DNA of 64,000 nt from CAYXZQ01 sp963717515 (GTDB lineage Archaea > Nanobdellota > Nanobdellia > Woesearchaeales > DSVV01), in NCBI GenBank assembly GCA_963717515.1, contig OY970338.1:186001-250000 (forward strand), in the 5' to 3' direction. The notes below the pieces were generated by a model. It ran no database searches and had not been told where the DNA came from. It worked only from the letters and a program-made list of their open reading frames with translations. How positions within the stretch are numbered: position 1 is the first letter of the stretch; every line of letters starts with the position of its first letter. Both the position numbers and the translations under genes were made by a program. Positions 1 through 9,070 of the stretch are shown here, in pieces.

Positions 1-540
1 AACGGAAAATTGCTGCACGAGGCTGCGGATCCCGAGAAGCTGCTTGACATGTACAGGGAGAAAGAGACCAAGCTCCTTGATGTGATTCCCAAGCTCAAGC
101 TTGACCAGGAGCTATCACAGAGGGAAAGTGAGGCGGCGATATACGAGGGTGTGGCGGCTAACAGGAGGCTTCTTGAAGGGTTTTTAAAATTTGACGACGA
201 CATAGTCGCTTACGGCTTACCCAAAGGAAACACTGACATTTCAGGTCTGTGGTGGATAAACAATTTCCACAAGAAGAGAATCAGGAAGAAACAGAAAATG
301 TACCACATCTACAACGAGAATGCCCGTGAACGAATAAAATACCTGAACTCGCTGCCCTATACAGGAGCCAAATATCTCCCTAAAGAGTACAATTCCCCTG
401 TATCAACCGAGATATGCGGTGACGAGGTGTTGATAACCTCCTGGAAACCGCCGGTCGTATCCATACTCATAAAGAACAAGGAGATAGCGGCGACATTCAG
501 GAGTTATTTCAATCTACTTTACAAGATGGCGAAGGTCTAG
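1..540 (+). CDS. TrmB-like transcriptional regulator, C-terminal part (5' end outside window)
   Basis: The frame is open from the left edge of the window, so the start and probably an N-terminal winged helix lie upstream. The visible 180 residues begin with a helical, charged linker. An effector-like domain follows, with segments such as YEGVAANRRLLEGFLKF, a DDDIVAYGLP strand, WWINNFHKKRIRKKQKM and VSILIKNKEIAATFRSYF. This resembles the PLD-like C-terminal domain of archaeal TrmB-family regulators, where a sugar or other ligand is sensed. The assignment rests on overall pattern, and the ligand cannot be read. It is convergent with the oxidoreductase at 537-1700; the two stop regions overlap by four bases. 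Confidence 0.6.
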   Translation, partial: NGKLLHEAADPEKLLDMYREKETKLLDVIPKLKLDQELSQRESEAAIYEGVAANRRLLEGFLKFDDDIVAYGLPKGNTDISGLWWINNFHKKRIRKKQKMYHIYNENARERIKYLNSLPYTGAKYLPKEYNSPVSTEICGDEVLITSWKPPVVSILIKNKEIAATFRSYFNLLYKMAKV

Positions 541-1700
541 GCCTTAATCATGTTCCTTACATACCTGCCTATTGCCAGGGATGATGTGAGTGCTGGGGAT
601 TCCATGCCCAAGAGATTTACGAGCCCTGGATTGCTTCTGCTCTTCTCTATCACGAAATCCGACTCCCTGCTCAGAAGCCCCAAAATTCCTGTATGCGCCA
701 AGTATAGCTTGCCCTCGGATATGCCAGGCAGCATGCCTTTTATAGAATCATAAAAGGGCCTTGCTGAATAACCCTCTGAACTGTGATCATGGATATCGTC
801 AGTCTCGACAAACCTGGGCCCGACGAGAATCTCATCTGCAAGGACATGCCCTCCAAAGCCATCCCTCTCGACCTGGGGTGTTATATGGATGCCGTATTCG
901 AGGAAACTGTCATGCCCGTTGACCTTCCTGATCTTCGGCGCCCTGTAGACATTCATCCCAACCTCCAGTCCCTCCCTTGAACGGAATTTGCTGAAATCGC
1001 CTTTGAGATAATAAGGCTCATATGTTATCCCCGGCTCAGCCATCCTTGCTATATCGACAGATCTCAGTCCTGCCGAGTTGATGAGCACCTCTGTCTCAAG
1101 GGACCAGTACTTCTCAAGGGAATTCGGCTGGGAAACGTCTATCCTGAATGAACTTCCTTTTGGCTCTATCGCCATCACCTGGCTGTTTCTCATTATCAGT
1201 CCGGGCTCGTTGTGGTATCTTGAGATCTGAGCATAGAGCGAGCTTACCAGGGCCGCAGAGTCGATTATGCCTGAGTCAGGGCAGTAAATGGCAGAATTTG
1301 CCTCGATGCAGGGCTCTAGTTTCTTTATCTCATCTTTCGATATCAGCCTCGCATCCAAGCTGTTTTTGCCAGCTTCGACCAGGAGGTCTTCCAGGATGGA
1401 TTCTTCATGCATGTCGGCTGCCACAACCAGTTTTCCTGCCCTCTTGTGAGGAACATCATTTTTTCTGCAGTATTCATACATCCTTGAAAAACCTTCGATG
1501 TTGAGCCTGCCCCTGAGTGTGTCTCCCTTCTCGAATATGGCGCAATGGATCACTCCTGCGCTCCTTTCTGTCTGCTCCCTGCCGAACCCCGGATTCTTCT
1601 CGAGGAGGACTACGTCCTTGTAGCCGTCCCTGATCAGCTCGTAGGCTATTGCAAGGCCTACTACACCTCCCCCTATTATTGTTAAAGGCACTTTTTCCAT
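537..1700 (-). CDS. FAD-dependent oxidoreductase of the DAO / L-2-hydroxyglutarate oxidase (LhgO) type
   Basis: The 387-residue protein opens with a Rossmann dinucleotide-binding motif, TIIGGGVVGLAIAYEL, then an acidic residue (VVLLEK) expected to bind the FAD ribose, and ERSAGVIHCAIF, typical of LhgO-like enzymes. The C-terminal part has HTGILGLLS and LLGMESPALTSSLAIG, which fits the second half of the FAD fold in the D-amino-acid-oxidase superfamily. Substrate is probably a 2-hydroxy acid; this is inferred from the family. I chose the ATG at 1700 rather than the upstream in-frame codon at 1730, because it starts one base past the stop of the preceding gene and puts the Rossmann motif at the N-terminus. 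It may be read through from the 1702-9770 cluster, but its enzymatic nature does not obviously fit it. Confidence 0.8.
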   Translation of the reverse strand: MEKVPLTIIGGGVVGLAIAYELIRDGYKDVVLLEKNPGFGREQTERSAGVIHCAIFEKGDTLRGRLNIEGFSRMYEYCRKNDVPHKRAGKLVVAADMHEESILEDLLVEAGKNSLDARLISKDEIKKLEPCIEANSAIYCPDSGIIDSAALVSSLYAQISRYHNEPGLIMRNSQVMAIEPKGSSFRIDVSQPNSLEKYWSLETEVLINSAGLRSVDIARMAEPGITYEPYYLKGDFSKFRSREGLEVGMNVYRAPKIRKVNGHDSFLEYGIHITPQVERDGFGGHVLADEILVGPRFVETDDIHDHSSEGYSARPFYDSIKGMLPGISEGKLYLAHTGILGLLSRESDFVIEKSRSNPGLVNLLGMESPALTSSLAIGRYVRNMIKA

Positions 1701-1701
1701 C

Positions 1702-3363
1702 TTAAGCCGCCAGGTCGAATCTCTTTTCACACCTTCCCAGATAATCCCTCGATATTATCCGGAATTCACTGGCTATCTCTGGATGCTTCCTCATCAGGCT
1801 TTGAATGTATCCCTTTTCTAGTGCATTATCAGCAACCAACAGACAATTCTTCACCCACAAGTAGTCAATATAATCATCGGGAATAGGCACTGTTTTTAAA
1901 GCTTTTGTCAAACCCCTATACCGGCCAGGGTAATCCCTCGACCACTCGCCGTCGAGATGGTTCTTTATTGGGTGCAGGTAGGAATTTTCTGGAAACCCGT
2001 TATACAGGAGAAATTCGGAGAGAGAAGGAAGCCCTCGAGCCCTTTGGCCAGGCCCGCATGTATTCTTTGTTTCCCGGTGCATCTTATCCATCTGACAGTC
2101 AAATTCTATCTTCTGTCGGTTCCTTGCCTCAACAGCCTTGTTGCGGGAGATTGCCGCCTTCTCAATATAAGGGTGGACAACAGTCAGGTTTATTGGAGTG
2201 TAATTGACGAGCTCGTCAATTCCGCAGTGGAGGATTTTCTCCCTCTCGAGCAGCAGCCTCCTCTTCTGCTCCTTCAGTCCCTTTGCCTCCCGGTACCCCT
2301 TCCTGACAAACTCCATGCTCATCCTGTGGGACTCTATATCTTTGCCGGCTATTGAATGATACCTGTCATTTAGCGTCCTGAGGGCAGCGGCATGCTTCTC
2401 GTACATCGCTATCTTCCTGTCGACGACAAGTCCGCTGAAGTTTTGGACTGCACGCCCGTAGCTCTCAATCAGCTTCGCTGCGTCGCGGCCGCGGTCCATG
2501 AAAGCCTCGTACTCTTCTGCACGCCCGCTGAAAAGTATAGGCAGCCTCATCTTTCCGGAACTGGTGTCGATCTCTTTGGCATCTGATTTCCCTGAAATGA
2601 TGTTGTCCAGGCTCCTGAGCGCTGATACGTCTTTGTCTGTAAGCCTGTCAAGCTCATCTCCCAATGCAGTAGCATAAGCCATGTTCAATATGCTTGCCGA
2701 GTCCTTGCTGTCCCTGTAGAAATCCGGCCGGGACAGCATCCTGTTCCTGAACCTCTTATGCTCCAACAGCTCCTTCTTTTCCCAGTCCCCATCCCTGTAA
2801 TATTTCAGGAACTCTTCCCTCTCCTTGTCAAGGGCTGCCCTTCTCCATGCATCATCATTGAATCTCACTACGCCCGGGTCCTCACCACCCAGGCCAAGGT
2901 ATATGCCTGCAGCTGAATGGACCTTCCCGTCCGCCTCTTTGCCCTTGACTATATCCCCTCTCCTGCCATGCTTGAGCCCTTCGGTGAAACCCTTCCTGAA
3001 AAATGCCAGGGCAGCGTCCCTGAACTTTCCAGCAACCTCATCCGAACTTTCCAGGCAGCCTTTCACAGAGCCTGAAAGCTCTCTTGTCGCGATGAGATAA
3101 TTCTTGCTGCTGATCCTGCTGATAATCGCATCCATGCTCTCATCTGCTTCCCTGAGCACCGGGAGAAGGGACCTGTATATTCCATCTGCCTGGCTGAGCA
3201 TGGGAAGGTCTGATATTTCCTGACTGGCGATCTCCCGGTACTTCGTGACCGCCTCGATTATCAGGCCCGTGTCCAGGTTGCCTGCAAGCCTCCTGATATC
3301 AGCATAGCTTCCTGCATCAGGTATCAGCTCATGCTCCTTTTTCAGCCTATCTTCAAGATCCAT
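1702..3363 (-). CDS. hypothetical 553-residue helical protein, last gene of the unknown module
   Basis: I do not recognise this protein. It is largely charged helix (for example KEREEFLKYYRDGDWEKKELLEHKRFRNR), with no signal peptide or membrane segment. The C-terminal 120 residues look more globular and contain LPSLSEFLLYNGFPENSYLHP and IDYLWVKNCLLVADNALEKGY. The ATG at 3363 overlaps the TGA of the P-loop ATPase gene by 11 bases; a longer start at 3390 is possible. Tight coupling to the upstream ATPase suggests a partner or substrate-binding subunit. No function is assigned. Confidence 0.75.
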   Translation of the reverse strand: MDLEDRLKKEHELIPDAGSYADIRRLAGNLDTGLIIEAVTKYREIASQEISDLPMLSQADGIYRSLLPVLREADESMDAIISRISSKNYLIATRELSGSVKGCLESSDEVAGKFRDAALAFFRKGFTEGLKHGRRGDIVKGKEADGKVHSAAGIYLGLGGEDPGVVRFNDDAWRRAALDKEREEFLKYYRDGDWEKKELLEHKRFRNRMLSRPDFYRDSKDSASILNMAYATALGDELDRLTDKDVSALRSLDNIISGKSDAKEIDTSSGKMRLPILFSGRAEEYEAFMDRGRDAAKLIESYGRAVQNFSGLVVDRKIAMYEKHAAALRTLNDRYHSIAGKDIESHRMSMEFVRKGYREAKGLKEQKRRLLLEREKILHCGIDELVNYTPINLTVVHPYIEKAAISRNKAVEARNRQKIEFDCQMDKMHRETKNTCGPGQRARGLPSLSEFLLYNGFPENSYLHPIKNHLDGEWSRDYPGRYRGLTKALKTVPIPDDYIDYLWVKNCLLVADNALEKGYIQSLMRKHPEIASEFRIISRDYLGRCEKRFDLAA

Positions 3364-4867
3364 TGTAATCACATATAGCCTTGGCTTCACCGGTCATGTA
3401 GTCCCTGGTCATGACCCTGCACCCTGTCAGCTGCTTCTCTATCCATCTATCGGTAAATCCAGGGTCCTTTTTCCTGAGCCTCTCCAGGTGGGGGCTGCTT
3501 CTCATGATATCCATGCCTGACCTGAAATATTCTCCCCAGTCCATGGGCTGCACAATGATGTCACCTGAACTGTTCCAGCGCTCCATCCTGTCCAGAAAAT
3601 GCCTGTGGTATACCTCGCTAACCTGGTAGTGGTCCTCGAGCTCCAGAACGACATGGGTATCTTTACTGTACCTGAACTTGAGCCTGTCGTTTATGTGGAA
3701 TTTGGCGCTCGCCCTGAGAAGGCTGCCATATTGGGGCACGAAACAATTGGAATTAGGTATCTTCTCAATCCTCTTGCCGAACTCGAATGCGAAAGGGTCC
3801 ACATACCTTATGTTTCCTAGCTTTGAGACATGCCTGATATGGTCCTTGAGCTGCCTGTTCCTCTCCTTCTGCTCAACATCGTAATGCTCGAACCTTATCC
3901 AGTTCTCGAGTATCTTCTCATTGACCTTCTTAGTGTGCTCAAGGCTCGAGTTGGTCGTCACCTCGACAAACCTCCTGCAAAATTCCCTGTCAGGGACCCA
4001 GGAGTTCTCTGTTGCCCGTGTGTATGATATGTTGAGAGGCTGTATCCTCACAGTCTCTGACTTGTTCCTCGATACGTAGTACGTGAACAGGGATTCCCTG
4101 CCTTCGGCCAGGTCCTTGAGCAGCTCTATTATGGGCTTCCCCTTGCCGTTTCCTGCAGCTATCTTCTGTATCTCCGGGAAATGAGCCCAGCTCTTTGTGT
4201 TGAGCTCTTCTGCAAGGTTGTGGACTGCCCTCTCTGTCGCCTGCTTGAATGTGATAATCTCCTTGGGGTCAAGAAGACTCTTCCAAATCTCCATGGCAAG
4301 TGTCTTGCCGCTGCCGCTCGCCCCTTCAATGCCGAAATTTATCCCGTATATATAGCACAGGGCGCTCACGACAGATATATCCTCGCCGCCGATGAGCTCA
4401 ATCACGCTGTCTGTCGCCGGGTCTGTGACAGGCGCCCTGAAGAGCCTGGATATGTCGTAGAATGAAAACCCGGAGAAGTTGCTGTCTTTCATTGGTCGGT
4501 ACGTATCTACTTCAGGCTTTTGCCTGGCCGGAATATCGACGACAGACCTATGTCTGTCGGAACCTGTAGAGGTCAGGCCCGAGATGACCCTGTCCAGGGA
4601 ATCATCCTTGCTTGCTGATGTTTTGGGCACTGCCATGACCTCCTCAGGACATTTCTTATTTTCCTGGATATGCTCTTCATCAGCATCGATGACTGTCTCT
4701 GCCTTCAGGTCAGGTATCCTGACATCCTGCTTTGTGCCTCTCCATGGCCTGTAAATGTTCCTGAGGCACTTCCTCTCATCCATAATCTGTTGCAGGCTCT
4801 TTTGCTCCTGGGGCTTTCCAGTCAATTCGCCAAGGTCGCAGAGGAGCTTTTCGACATCATCAATCAT
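3353..4867 (-). CDS. P-loop ATPase with intact Walker A, unknown family
   Basis: The 504-residue protein has a low-complexity N-terminal region of about 150 residues. A P-loop domain follows, with Walker A GASGSGKT at about 182-189 after a hydrophobic strand (YIYGINFGIE). HFPEIQKIA at about 229-237 sits where some helicase-like AAA+ proteins have a modified Walker B. EFCRRFVEVTT at about 295-305 looks like an arginine-finger region. The order Walker A, ELQK-like, RRF recalls MCM/D5-like helicase or packaging ATPases, but this is only a layout argument. The ATG at 4867 overlaps the previous stop by eight bases. It is the only clearly active nucleotide-binding protein in the module and probably its motor. 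Confidence 0.75.
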   Translation of the reverse strand: MIDDVEKLLCDLGELTGKPQEQKSLQQIMDERKCLRNIYRPWRGTKQDVRIPDLKAETVIDADEEHIQENKKCPEEVMAVPKTSASKDDSLDRVISGLTSTGSDRHRSVVDIPARQKPEVDTYRPMKDSNFSGFSFYDISRLFRAPVTDPATDSVIELIGGEDISVVSALCYIYGINFGIEGASGSGKTLAMEIWKSLLDPKEIITFKQATERAVHNLAEELNTKSWAHFPEIQKIAAGNGKGKPIIELLKDLAEGRESLFTYYVSRNKSETVRIQPLNISYTRATENSWVPDREFCRRFVEVTTNSSLEHTKKVNEKILENWIRFEHYDVEQKERNRQLKDHIRHVSKLGNIRYVDPFAFEFGKRIEKIPNSNCFVPQYGSLLRASAKFHINDRLKFRYSKDTHVVLELEDHYQVSEVYHRHFLDRMERWNSSGDIIVQPMDWGEYFRSGMDIMRSSPHLERLRKKDPGFTDRWIEKQLTGCRVMTRDYMTGEAKAICDYNGS

Positions 4868-5225
4868 TGTATACCTCCCTTGCAAATCCCATGCTGAGCT
4901 CCATGATGTCATCCTCCCTTGTGGTCCTGAATGCCCTGAACCCGATCCCTGAGAACCTGTCTATGTTGCCCTTGCTGTCATTATATAGGTAAATGGTCCC
5001 TCTCCCTCCTGAGCCTGCAAGCGCATCTTCAAGCATGCCTGTGCCAAGTATGCTGTCATAGATATTCCTGACCCTGTCGTGCACAGCCCCTGTCCTGATG
5101 CTCACCTGCTTCGGGACGACTCTCAGGTGAGACCTCTGGCTTTGCGGTTTTCCGCCTCTCTTCTTTTCAATGATCTCAAGCAGCCTCCTGGTCCCGTATG
5201 TCTTGTCGAATTCCGGTATCATCAT
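4860..5225 (-). CDS. hypothetical 121-residue basic protein of the unknown module
   Basis: A small protein with a basic N-terminal half (EIIEKKRGGKPQSQRSHLR) and a C-terminal half that looks like a small alpha/beta domain (GTIYLYNDSKGNIDRFSGIGF). No known family was recognised. Its start overlaps the stop of the AAA+ gene as ATGA, and its own stop overlaps the start of the P-loop ATPase gene. It therefore sits translationally coupled between two ATPases and may be an adaptor for one of them; that is inference from position only. Confidence 0.7.
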   Translation of the reverse strand: MMIPEFDKTYGTRRLLEIIEKKRGGKPQSQRSHLRVVPKQVSIRTGAVHDRVRNIYDSILGTGMLEDALAGSGGRGTIYLYNDSKGNIDRFSGIGFRAFRTTREDDIMELSMGFAREVYND

Positions 5226-6892
5226 CCTGTTCCCCTGTATTGTGCTGAATAATCGTCATGTGTCCTTTCCTTCCCGAGGACTGCCTTAAAATAACTGGTT
5301 ACGCCCTGGTCCAGACGCTCGAAGGTTACCACCGGCCTTATCCTGTCCAGATGTCGGTCCTTCCTGTCAGCAGGCAGCCTGTGGATGCTCATCATGTTGT
5401 TGAGGTAGGTATCTAGATCGAAGGCCACGAATTTGTCGCATATCTCAGCGACACCCCTGCCTGAGAGGTATATCCTGTGCCTGTTCCACAGGTCGTCCTT
5501 GCGCGCCATATACTTTTCAGCGATCCTGAAGAGCTCGCCTTCAGTCACGTCATATCTCTTTGCAGCCTTTGACTGCTTAAGCTTAATCTCGAACAATGAC
5601 TTGCAGTCATCGACAGTCTGGATCCCGGGAAATGATACTGAGTAGAACCTTTCTCCGAGCGCGTCCTTGAACACACCGGGATTGTTGGTTATCAGCCACC
5701 AGATTATGTTTCTTCCGCCTGTCTCGTCCATGACCTCCTTTGCATCGGCAATGAGCTTGTAGGTCTCATCGCCAGTCTTTCCGTTCTGCCCTACGCTGAA
5801 CAGGCCGTCTGCTTCATTGAGAAGCACCAGGGTAGGTATCCCTGATTCAAGCGCCATCTTTGCATAATGGTTGAACATCTGGGCTGTCCTGTCCTTGTAT
5901 ATGGACCTTATCTCTTTCTTGAATGTAACGACCTGCGACCTTGTACCGAGATGCTTCGAGATATCAAGACCTGAGCTGATCACGGCATCGACTGTATAGT
6001 TTTTTGCAGTCCCCTGCATGCCATGGATGATGAGCCTGTCAAGATAACCCCTCCCCATATGGGGGTTGGTACACTTTACAGGGTCGAAATCAAGCATCTG
6101 GTTGAATGACGCAAGGAGTACTTTCTGCCCCTCGATGTTTCCGACGACATTGTCAAGCCTGGCATCAGGATATATCTGGCTGTAGGCTGGAAGCCTGTCT
6201 GGGAGCTTCTCGATATTCTCCACTGTCGACCTGTTGTTCGGGCTGCCGGGATCGCCCTTCTTCGGCTGGGGCTTCCTTCTCTTCTGGGACATGTCCCTGA
6301 AATCATAGTCCGGAAGGGCGATGGATATCCTGTTCATGATCATGTCCCTTGTCGCCTGCTCGCAGTTCCTCAGCACCTCGTCCCTGGAATAGAGCCTTGC
6401 AGTGTCGAAAAAGACGTACAGGTTGTACTTCTCGAGCTCGGCATGCTTTGACCTTGTCACTGACTTGAGGTTCTGCAGGACAGTCCCTATTATGCTTATG
6501 TCGCTCGGCCCGGTGAAATCGTTCTCGGTAATCTTCGAGAAATACTTGTCTGTCTCCTGATTCTGCAGCAGCCTCTCCACTGAATCGTCCGCAAGCCTGT
6601 TCTCGACCGCGACTGCCGCATTGTACAGGCTCCATACCTTGGAGAGCCTTCCTGAATCGGTGCCGTTTTTCTTGAAGACACCCAGCTGGCTGAATTTCTG
6701 GTCAAGCGCACCGTAGATGCTGCAGAAATCAGAGATTATCCTGGACGTGAGGTCTTTGTCGAGAAGGTTGCTGTCCCTAAAGCGCCTCCTCATGTCCATC
6801 TCAGCGTCCTTGACTATCTCCGAGAGCCTGTCAGCCCTCCTGAACCTGAGGTTCGCGGAGCTGATAAAATCCTTGAGCTGGATCTCGTACAT
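5222..6892 (-). CDS. AAA+ ATPase-like protein with degenerate P-loop
   Basis: Residues 1-200 are helical and charged, followed by a basic linker (KKRRKPQPKKG). The AAA+ domain starts near LDNVVGNIEGQKVLL. The Walker A equivalent reads GMQGTAKN (about 291-298), where GPPGTGKT is usual: the last glycine and the Thr/Ser that binds magnesium are replaced. The Walker B region LVLLNEAD has Asn in place of the first acidic residue. WWLITNN fits sensor 1, LGERF a possible arginine finger and SGRGV a sensor 2 region. The fold is kept while the catalytic residues have drifted, so it may bind nucleotide without efficient hydrolysis. I chose the ATG at 6892 because GGTGA lies five bases upstream; a TTG at 6913 overlapping the previous stop is the alternative. 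Confidence 0.8.
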   Translation of the reverse strand: MYEIQLKDFISSANLRFRRADRLSEIVKDAEMDMRRRFRDSNLLDKDLTSRIISDFCSIYGALDQKFSQLGVFKKNGTDSGRLSKVWSLYNAAVAVENRLADDSVERLLQNQETDKYFSKITENDFTGPSDISIIGTVLQNLKSVTRSKHAELEKYNLYVFFDTARLYSRDEVLRNCEQATRDMIMNRISIALPDYDFRDMSQKRRKPQPKKGDPGSPNNRSTVENIEKLPDRLPAYSQIYPDARLDNVVGNIEGQKVLLASFNQMLDFDPVKCTNPHMGRGYLDRLIIHGMQGTAKNYTVDAVISSGLDISKHLGTRSQVVTFKKEIRSIYKDRTAQMFNHYAKMALESGIPTLVLLNEADGLFSVGQNGKTGDETYKLIADAKEVMDETGGRNIIWWLITNNPGVFKDALGERFYSVSFPGIQTVDDCKSLFEIKLKQSKAAKRYDVTEGELFRIAEKYMARKDDLWNRHRIYLSGRGVAEICDKFVAFDLDTYLNNMMSIHRLPADRKDRHLDRIRPVVTFERLDQGVTSYFKAVLGKERTHDDYSAQYRGTG

Positions 6893-6909
6893 GGCTGTCA
6901 CCTGATCGA

Positions 6910-8217
6910 TCAAGCCTTCATATGTCCATGCCTTGCCATCAGCTGCTGGGCCATGTAATCGTCGAGCCTGACCTCCCTTGGCTTGAGTATCTCATCTGCA
7001 GCGTTCGAAGCCTGCAGCTTAGGGGTATTCTGATTCTCCTGCGACATGGCAGTCAGATACCTGGAGACCGCAACGTCTGTCTCTTTCATGAAGACGCCGA
7101 GGTTGCCTGCTTTGAGCATGCTGATCTTCTGCATCGCCCGTGTGACCACGTCTGTCTGGTCTTCCATGGTGTTCGGATTGCTGGTGATGTTGACCTGCCT
7201 CTTCAGGTAGGCATACTGATCATGGATAGTGACATGGCTTGCCTTGAGGTAATTGACTATCTCCTCTTCAGATTCTATATCCTGCCCGAGCCTATGCACC
7301 GCATTTTTGTATTTCTCCATCATCTTTAGCAGCTCGGTCCGTTTATCCTCGATGTCCTTTATTCGTATGTTGAGGTCCTCAATAAGGGGGCCATACTCTC
7401 CATCATAGCCTGGCTTGCTCGACACCTTCAGGTACTTATCCCTGGCCTGAACGTTCTCTGTCACGACCTCTTCCAGTGCCTCAAGCTTCATCAGGCCCAC
7501 AGCGTACTTGTCCACAAGCTTGTTCTTCCCGTCGATCTTGGTCTTCAAATCGTTGCTTGCGTTCTCGTATTTCTCCTTCAACTCGATAATGTCCCTGTTC
7601 AGCTCACGCAATACCTCCTTGGCAGACCCTATCTCGATGTTCTTGTATGATTCGACAGTGTCCTCAAGTGTGACATTGGCCGAATAAACTTTCTTTTTCC
7701 TAAGCCCTATCTTCTGTCCGACATAATCTGCAAACCTGATTACTGCAGGCCTCTCCCTGTCCCTGTCCTTCATGGCACTGACCTGATCTTCTTCAAGCCG
7801 GCCCTTGTGAGCATCAATAATAGGCCTTAGCTTGCCGTTGATGTTGTCCACATAATCCTCCTTTATTTTTTTGAGCTTGTCACTTGTCGGCATCCTTGAA
7901 TAATCCTGTCCGCTCTCGATGTTGCTGAGCGTCTCCTTCAAGTCTGCGATGGTGTCGTCTATCGTATCTGCCTGTTCCTGGTTCCTGATCATCCTTGCTT
8001 CCCTTATCTCATCGTTCGAGAATGCCTGTGGCTTATCGACCGAAGTTTCGGGTGTCTCATCATCCTCATACACAATATCATCTTCCATCCTCATTCCCTC
8101 CCCGGCGTCGTGCCGGTACGTTATGTTCCTGATATTATCCTCAAGATCCCTGACAGCGGTGCTGTCCATGCCGTCTGCATCAGTGGACCGCCTGATATCA
8201 TCATTGACATTGTCCAT
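6910..8217 (-). CDS. coiled-coil protein, first gene of the second transcription unit of the module
   Basis: This is a 435-residue acidic, almost wholly helical protein with long heptad-like stretches (for example RELNRDIIELKEKYENASND and LNIRIKDIEDKRTELLKMMEKY). There is no signal peptide or membrane span. About 100 N-terminal residues are low-complexity and acidic. It is most likely a structural or scaffolding component. It starts a transcription unit: the shared promoter element at 8261-8297 places a TATA box about 49 bases upstream, leaving a short leader. Its stop overlaps the next frame (TTGA/ATG region), so it is coupled to the AAA+ gene. Confidence 0.8.
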   Translation of the reverse strand: MDNVNDDIRRSTDADGMDSTAVRDLEDNIRNITYRHDAGEGMRMEDDIVYEDDETPETSVDKPQAFSNDEIREARMIRNQEQADTIDDTIADLKETLSNIESGQDYSRMPTSDKLKKIKEDYVDNINGKLRPIIDAHKGRLEEDQVSAMKDRDRERPAVIRFADYVGQKIGLRKKKVYSANVTLEDTVESYKNIEIGSAKEVLRELNRDIIELKEKYENASNDLKTKIDGKNKLVDKYAVGLMKLEALEEVVTENVQARDKYLKVSSKPGYDGEYGPLIEDLNIRIKDIEDKRTELLKMMEKYKNAVHRLGQDIESEEEIVNYLKASHVTIHDQYAYLKRQVNITSNPNTMEDQTDVVTRAMQKISMLKAGNLGVFMKETDVAVSRYLTAMSQENQNTPKLQASNAADEILKPREVRLDDYMAQQLMARHGHMKA

Positions 8218-8260
8218 CTATATCACATCCATCCATTGATGCACAGGATTAACCGTCCAA

Positions 8261-8297
8261 AGCATATAAGCATGCGTTGTGGTGTTCAGTACAGCAG
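8261..8297 (-). promoter_or_regulatory. shared promoter element, copy B (drives 8217 leftward)
   Basis: Read on the minus strand this has GTACT (8292-8288), four bases, ACCACAAC (8283-8276), five bases, then the TATA sequence CTTATAT (8270-8264). The same blocks with identical spacing occur at 9734-9762 and at 27201-27229. The transcript start is expected some 25 bases past the TATA box, about 20 bases before the ATG at 8217. The upstream blocks lie where a transcription factor would touch the basal machinery. Confidence 0.7.
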
Positions 8298-8843
8298 TCA
8301 GCTGATGTATATCATGCTCTTCCTGTTCCTGTCCCTGCTGACGTCGATAGTCTTGATAGCTGCATTGACATCACCCCTGCCCATATACCTGTTGTAAATC
8401 TTCTGCAACCCCTCATTCTCGATCAATCCTACCCTGTGCCTCTTTGCAGCATTGCTGAGCTCCTTTGAAAAGCATGAATTGGTCAACAGGAACACCATGT
8501 CGAACCTGCCGAAGAGCCCTGTCTCATAAGCCTGGTCGAGCGGCCCGCTGATCTTCACTGCCTTTCCGCCGGGAAGCTTCCTCTCCATGGGTGTCCTGTA
8601 AAAGTCAGGGACCTGGCCGTTAGAAGAGTATTTCGCCTCTATCATGCAGCGATAGAGCTTTCCCTTCCTGACGATATCATAAGTGACATCACACTGGCGG
8701 AACACATATCTCTCCCTATGTATCTCGACGTCTCTTCGGACATTGTAAATGCCGCCCTCGCCGTTGTCCTTATTCGCCTTTGCATGAAGCATCATCTCGA
8801 CAAGCATCTCAAGCCTTATGCCCTTTTTTCGGGCATCATTCAT
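8298..8843 (-). CDS. Mrr-like PD-(D/E)XK restriction endonuclease-fold protein
   Basis: The 181-residue protein matches the Mrr/restriction-endonuclease-like fold. An N-terminal helix (GIRLEMLVEMML) precedes strands carrying CDVTYD (Asp52) and MIEAKY (Glu69, Lys71), giving the D...ExK catalytic set. Then come LDQAYETG, the MVFLLTNSCFSKE strand and AKRHRVGLIE, as in Mrr proteins, which cleave DNA, often modified DNA. The active site looks intact. The ATG at 8843 overlaps the upstream stop (ATGA) and AGGAAG lies just upstream. As part of the module it is the strongest hint that the module acts on DNA. A role in recombination or repair rather than restriction is equally possible. Confidence 0.75.
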   Translation of the reverse strand: MNDARKKGIRLEMLVEMMLHAKANKDNGEGGIYNVRRDVEIHRERYVFRQCDVTYDIVRKGKLYRCMIEAKYSSNGQVPDFYRTPMERKLPGGKAVKISGPLDQAYETGLFGRFDMVFLLTNSCFSKELSNAAKRHRVGLIENEGLQKIYNRYMGRGDVNAAIKTIDVSRDRNRKSMIYIS

Positions 8844-9070
8844 CTTCCTGCCCAGTCCCTCGCTGCCTGGTAGGTCTTAGTTATCCCGTAGAGCACTGCA
8901 ATGCCCTGGATCAGCCCAGGCCCTGGCACAAGGTACAATCCTCCTGCGACTGCGAAGGAGTACAGTGCCTGCCTCCGGTTCTCTGTCATCCGTCGGATAT
9001 CGGGCCGGTAATCAACAGTGGCATCATTGAGTATATCCAGGCACCTGTCGATTATCTCATGGGAGCGCAT
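8840..9070 (-). CDS. small membrane protein of the unknown module
   Basis: A 76-residue protein starting at the ATG at 9070, which overlaps the end of the preceding gene by 14 bases. After about 40 polar residues (HEIIDRCLDILNDA...) comes a hydrophobic stretch, ALYSFAVAGGLYLVPGPGLIQG, that can form one or two membrane helices around a Pro-Gly turn, and then a short basic tail. A longer reading from 9166 is only the other frame of the neighbouring gene and is Arg-rich and unlikely. No family was recognised. Confidence 0.6.
   Translation of the reverse strand: MRSHEIIDRCLDILNDATVDYRPDIRRMTENRRQALYSFAVAGGLYLVPGPGLIQGIAVLYGITKTYQAARDWAGR

Noticed and set aside
1209..1216. GTTGTGGT (ACCACAAC on the minus strand)
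   Set aside because: Within the oxidoreductase gene, without TATA box or upstream block.
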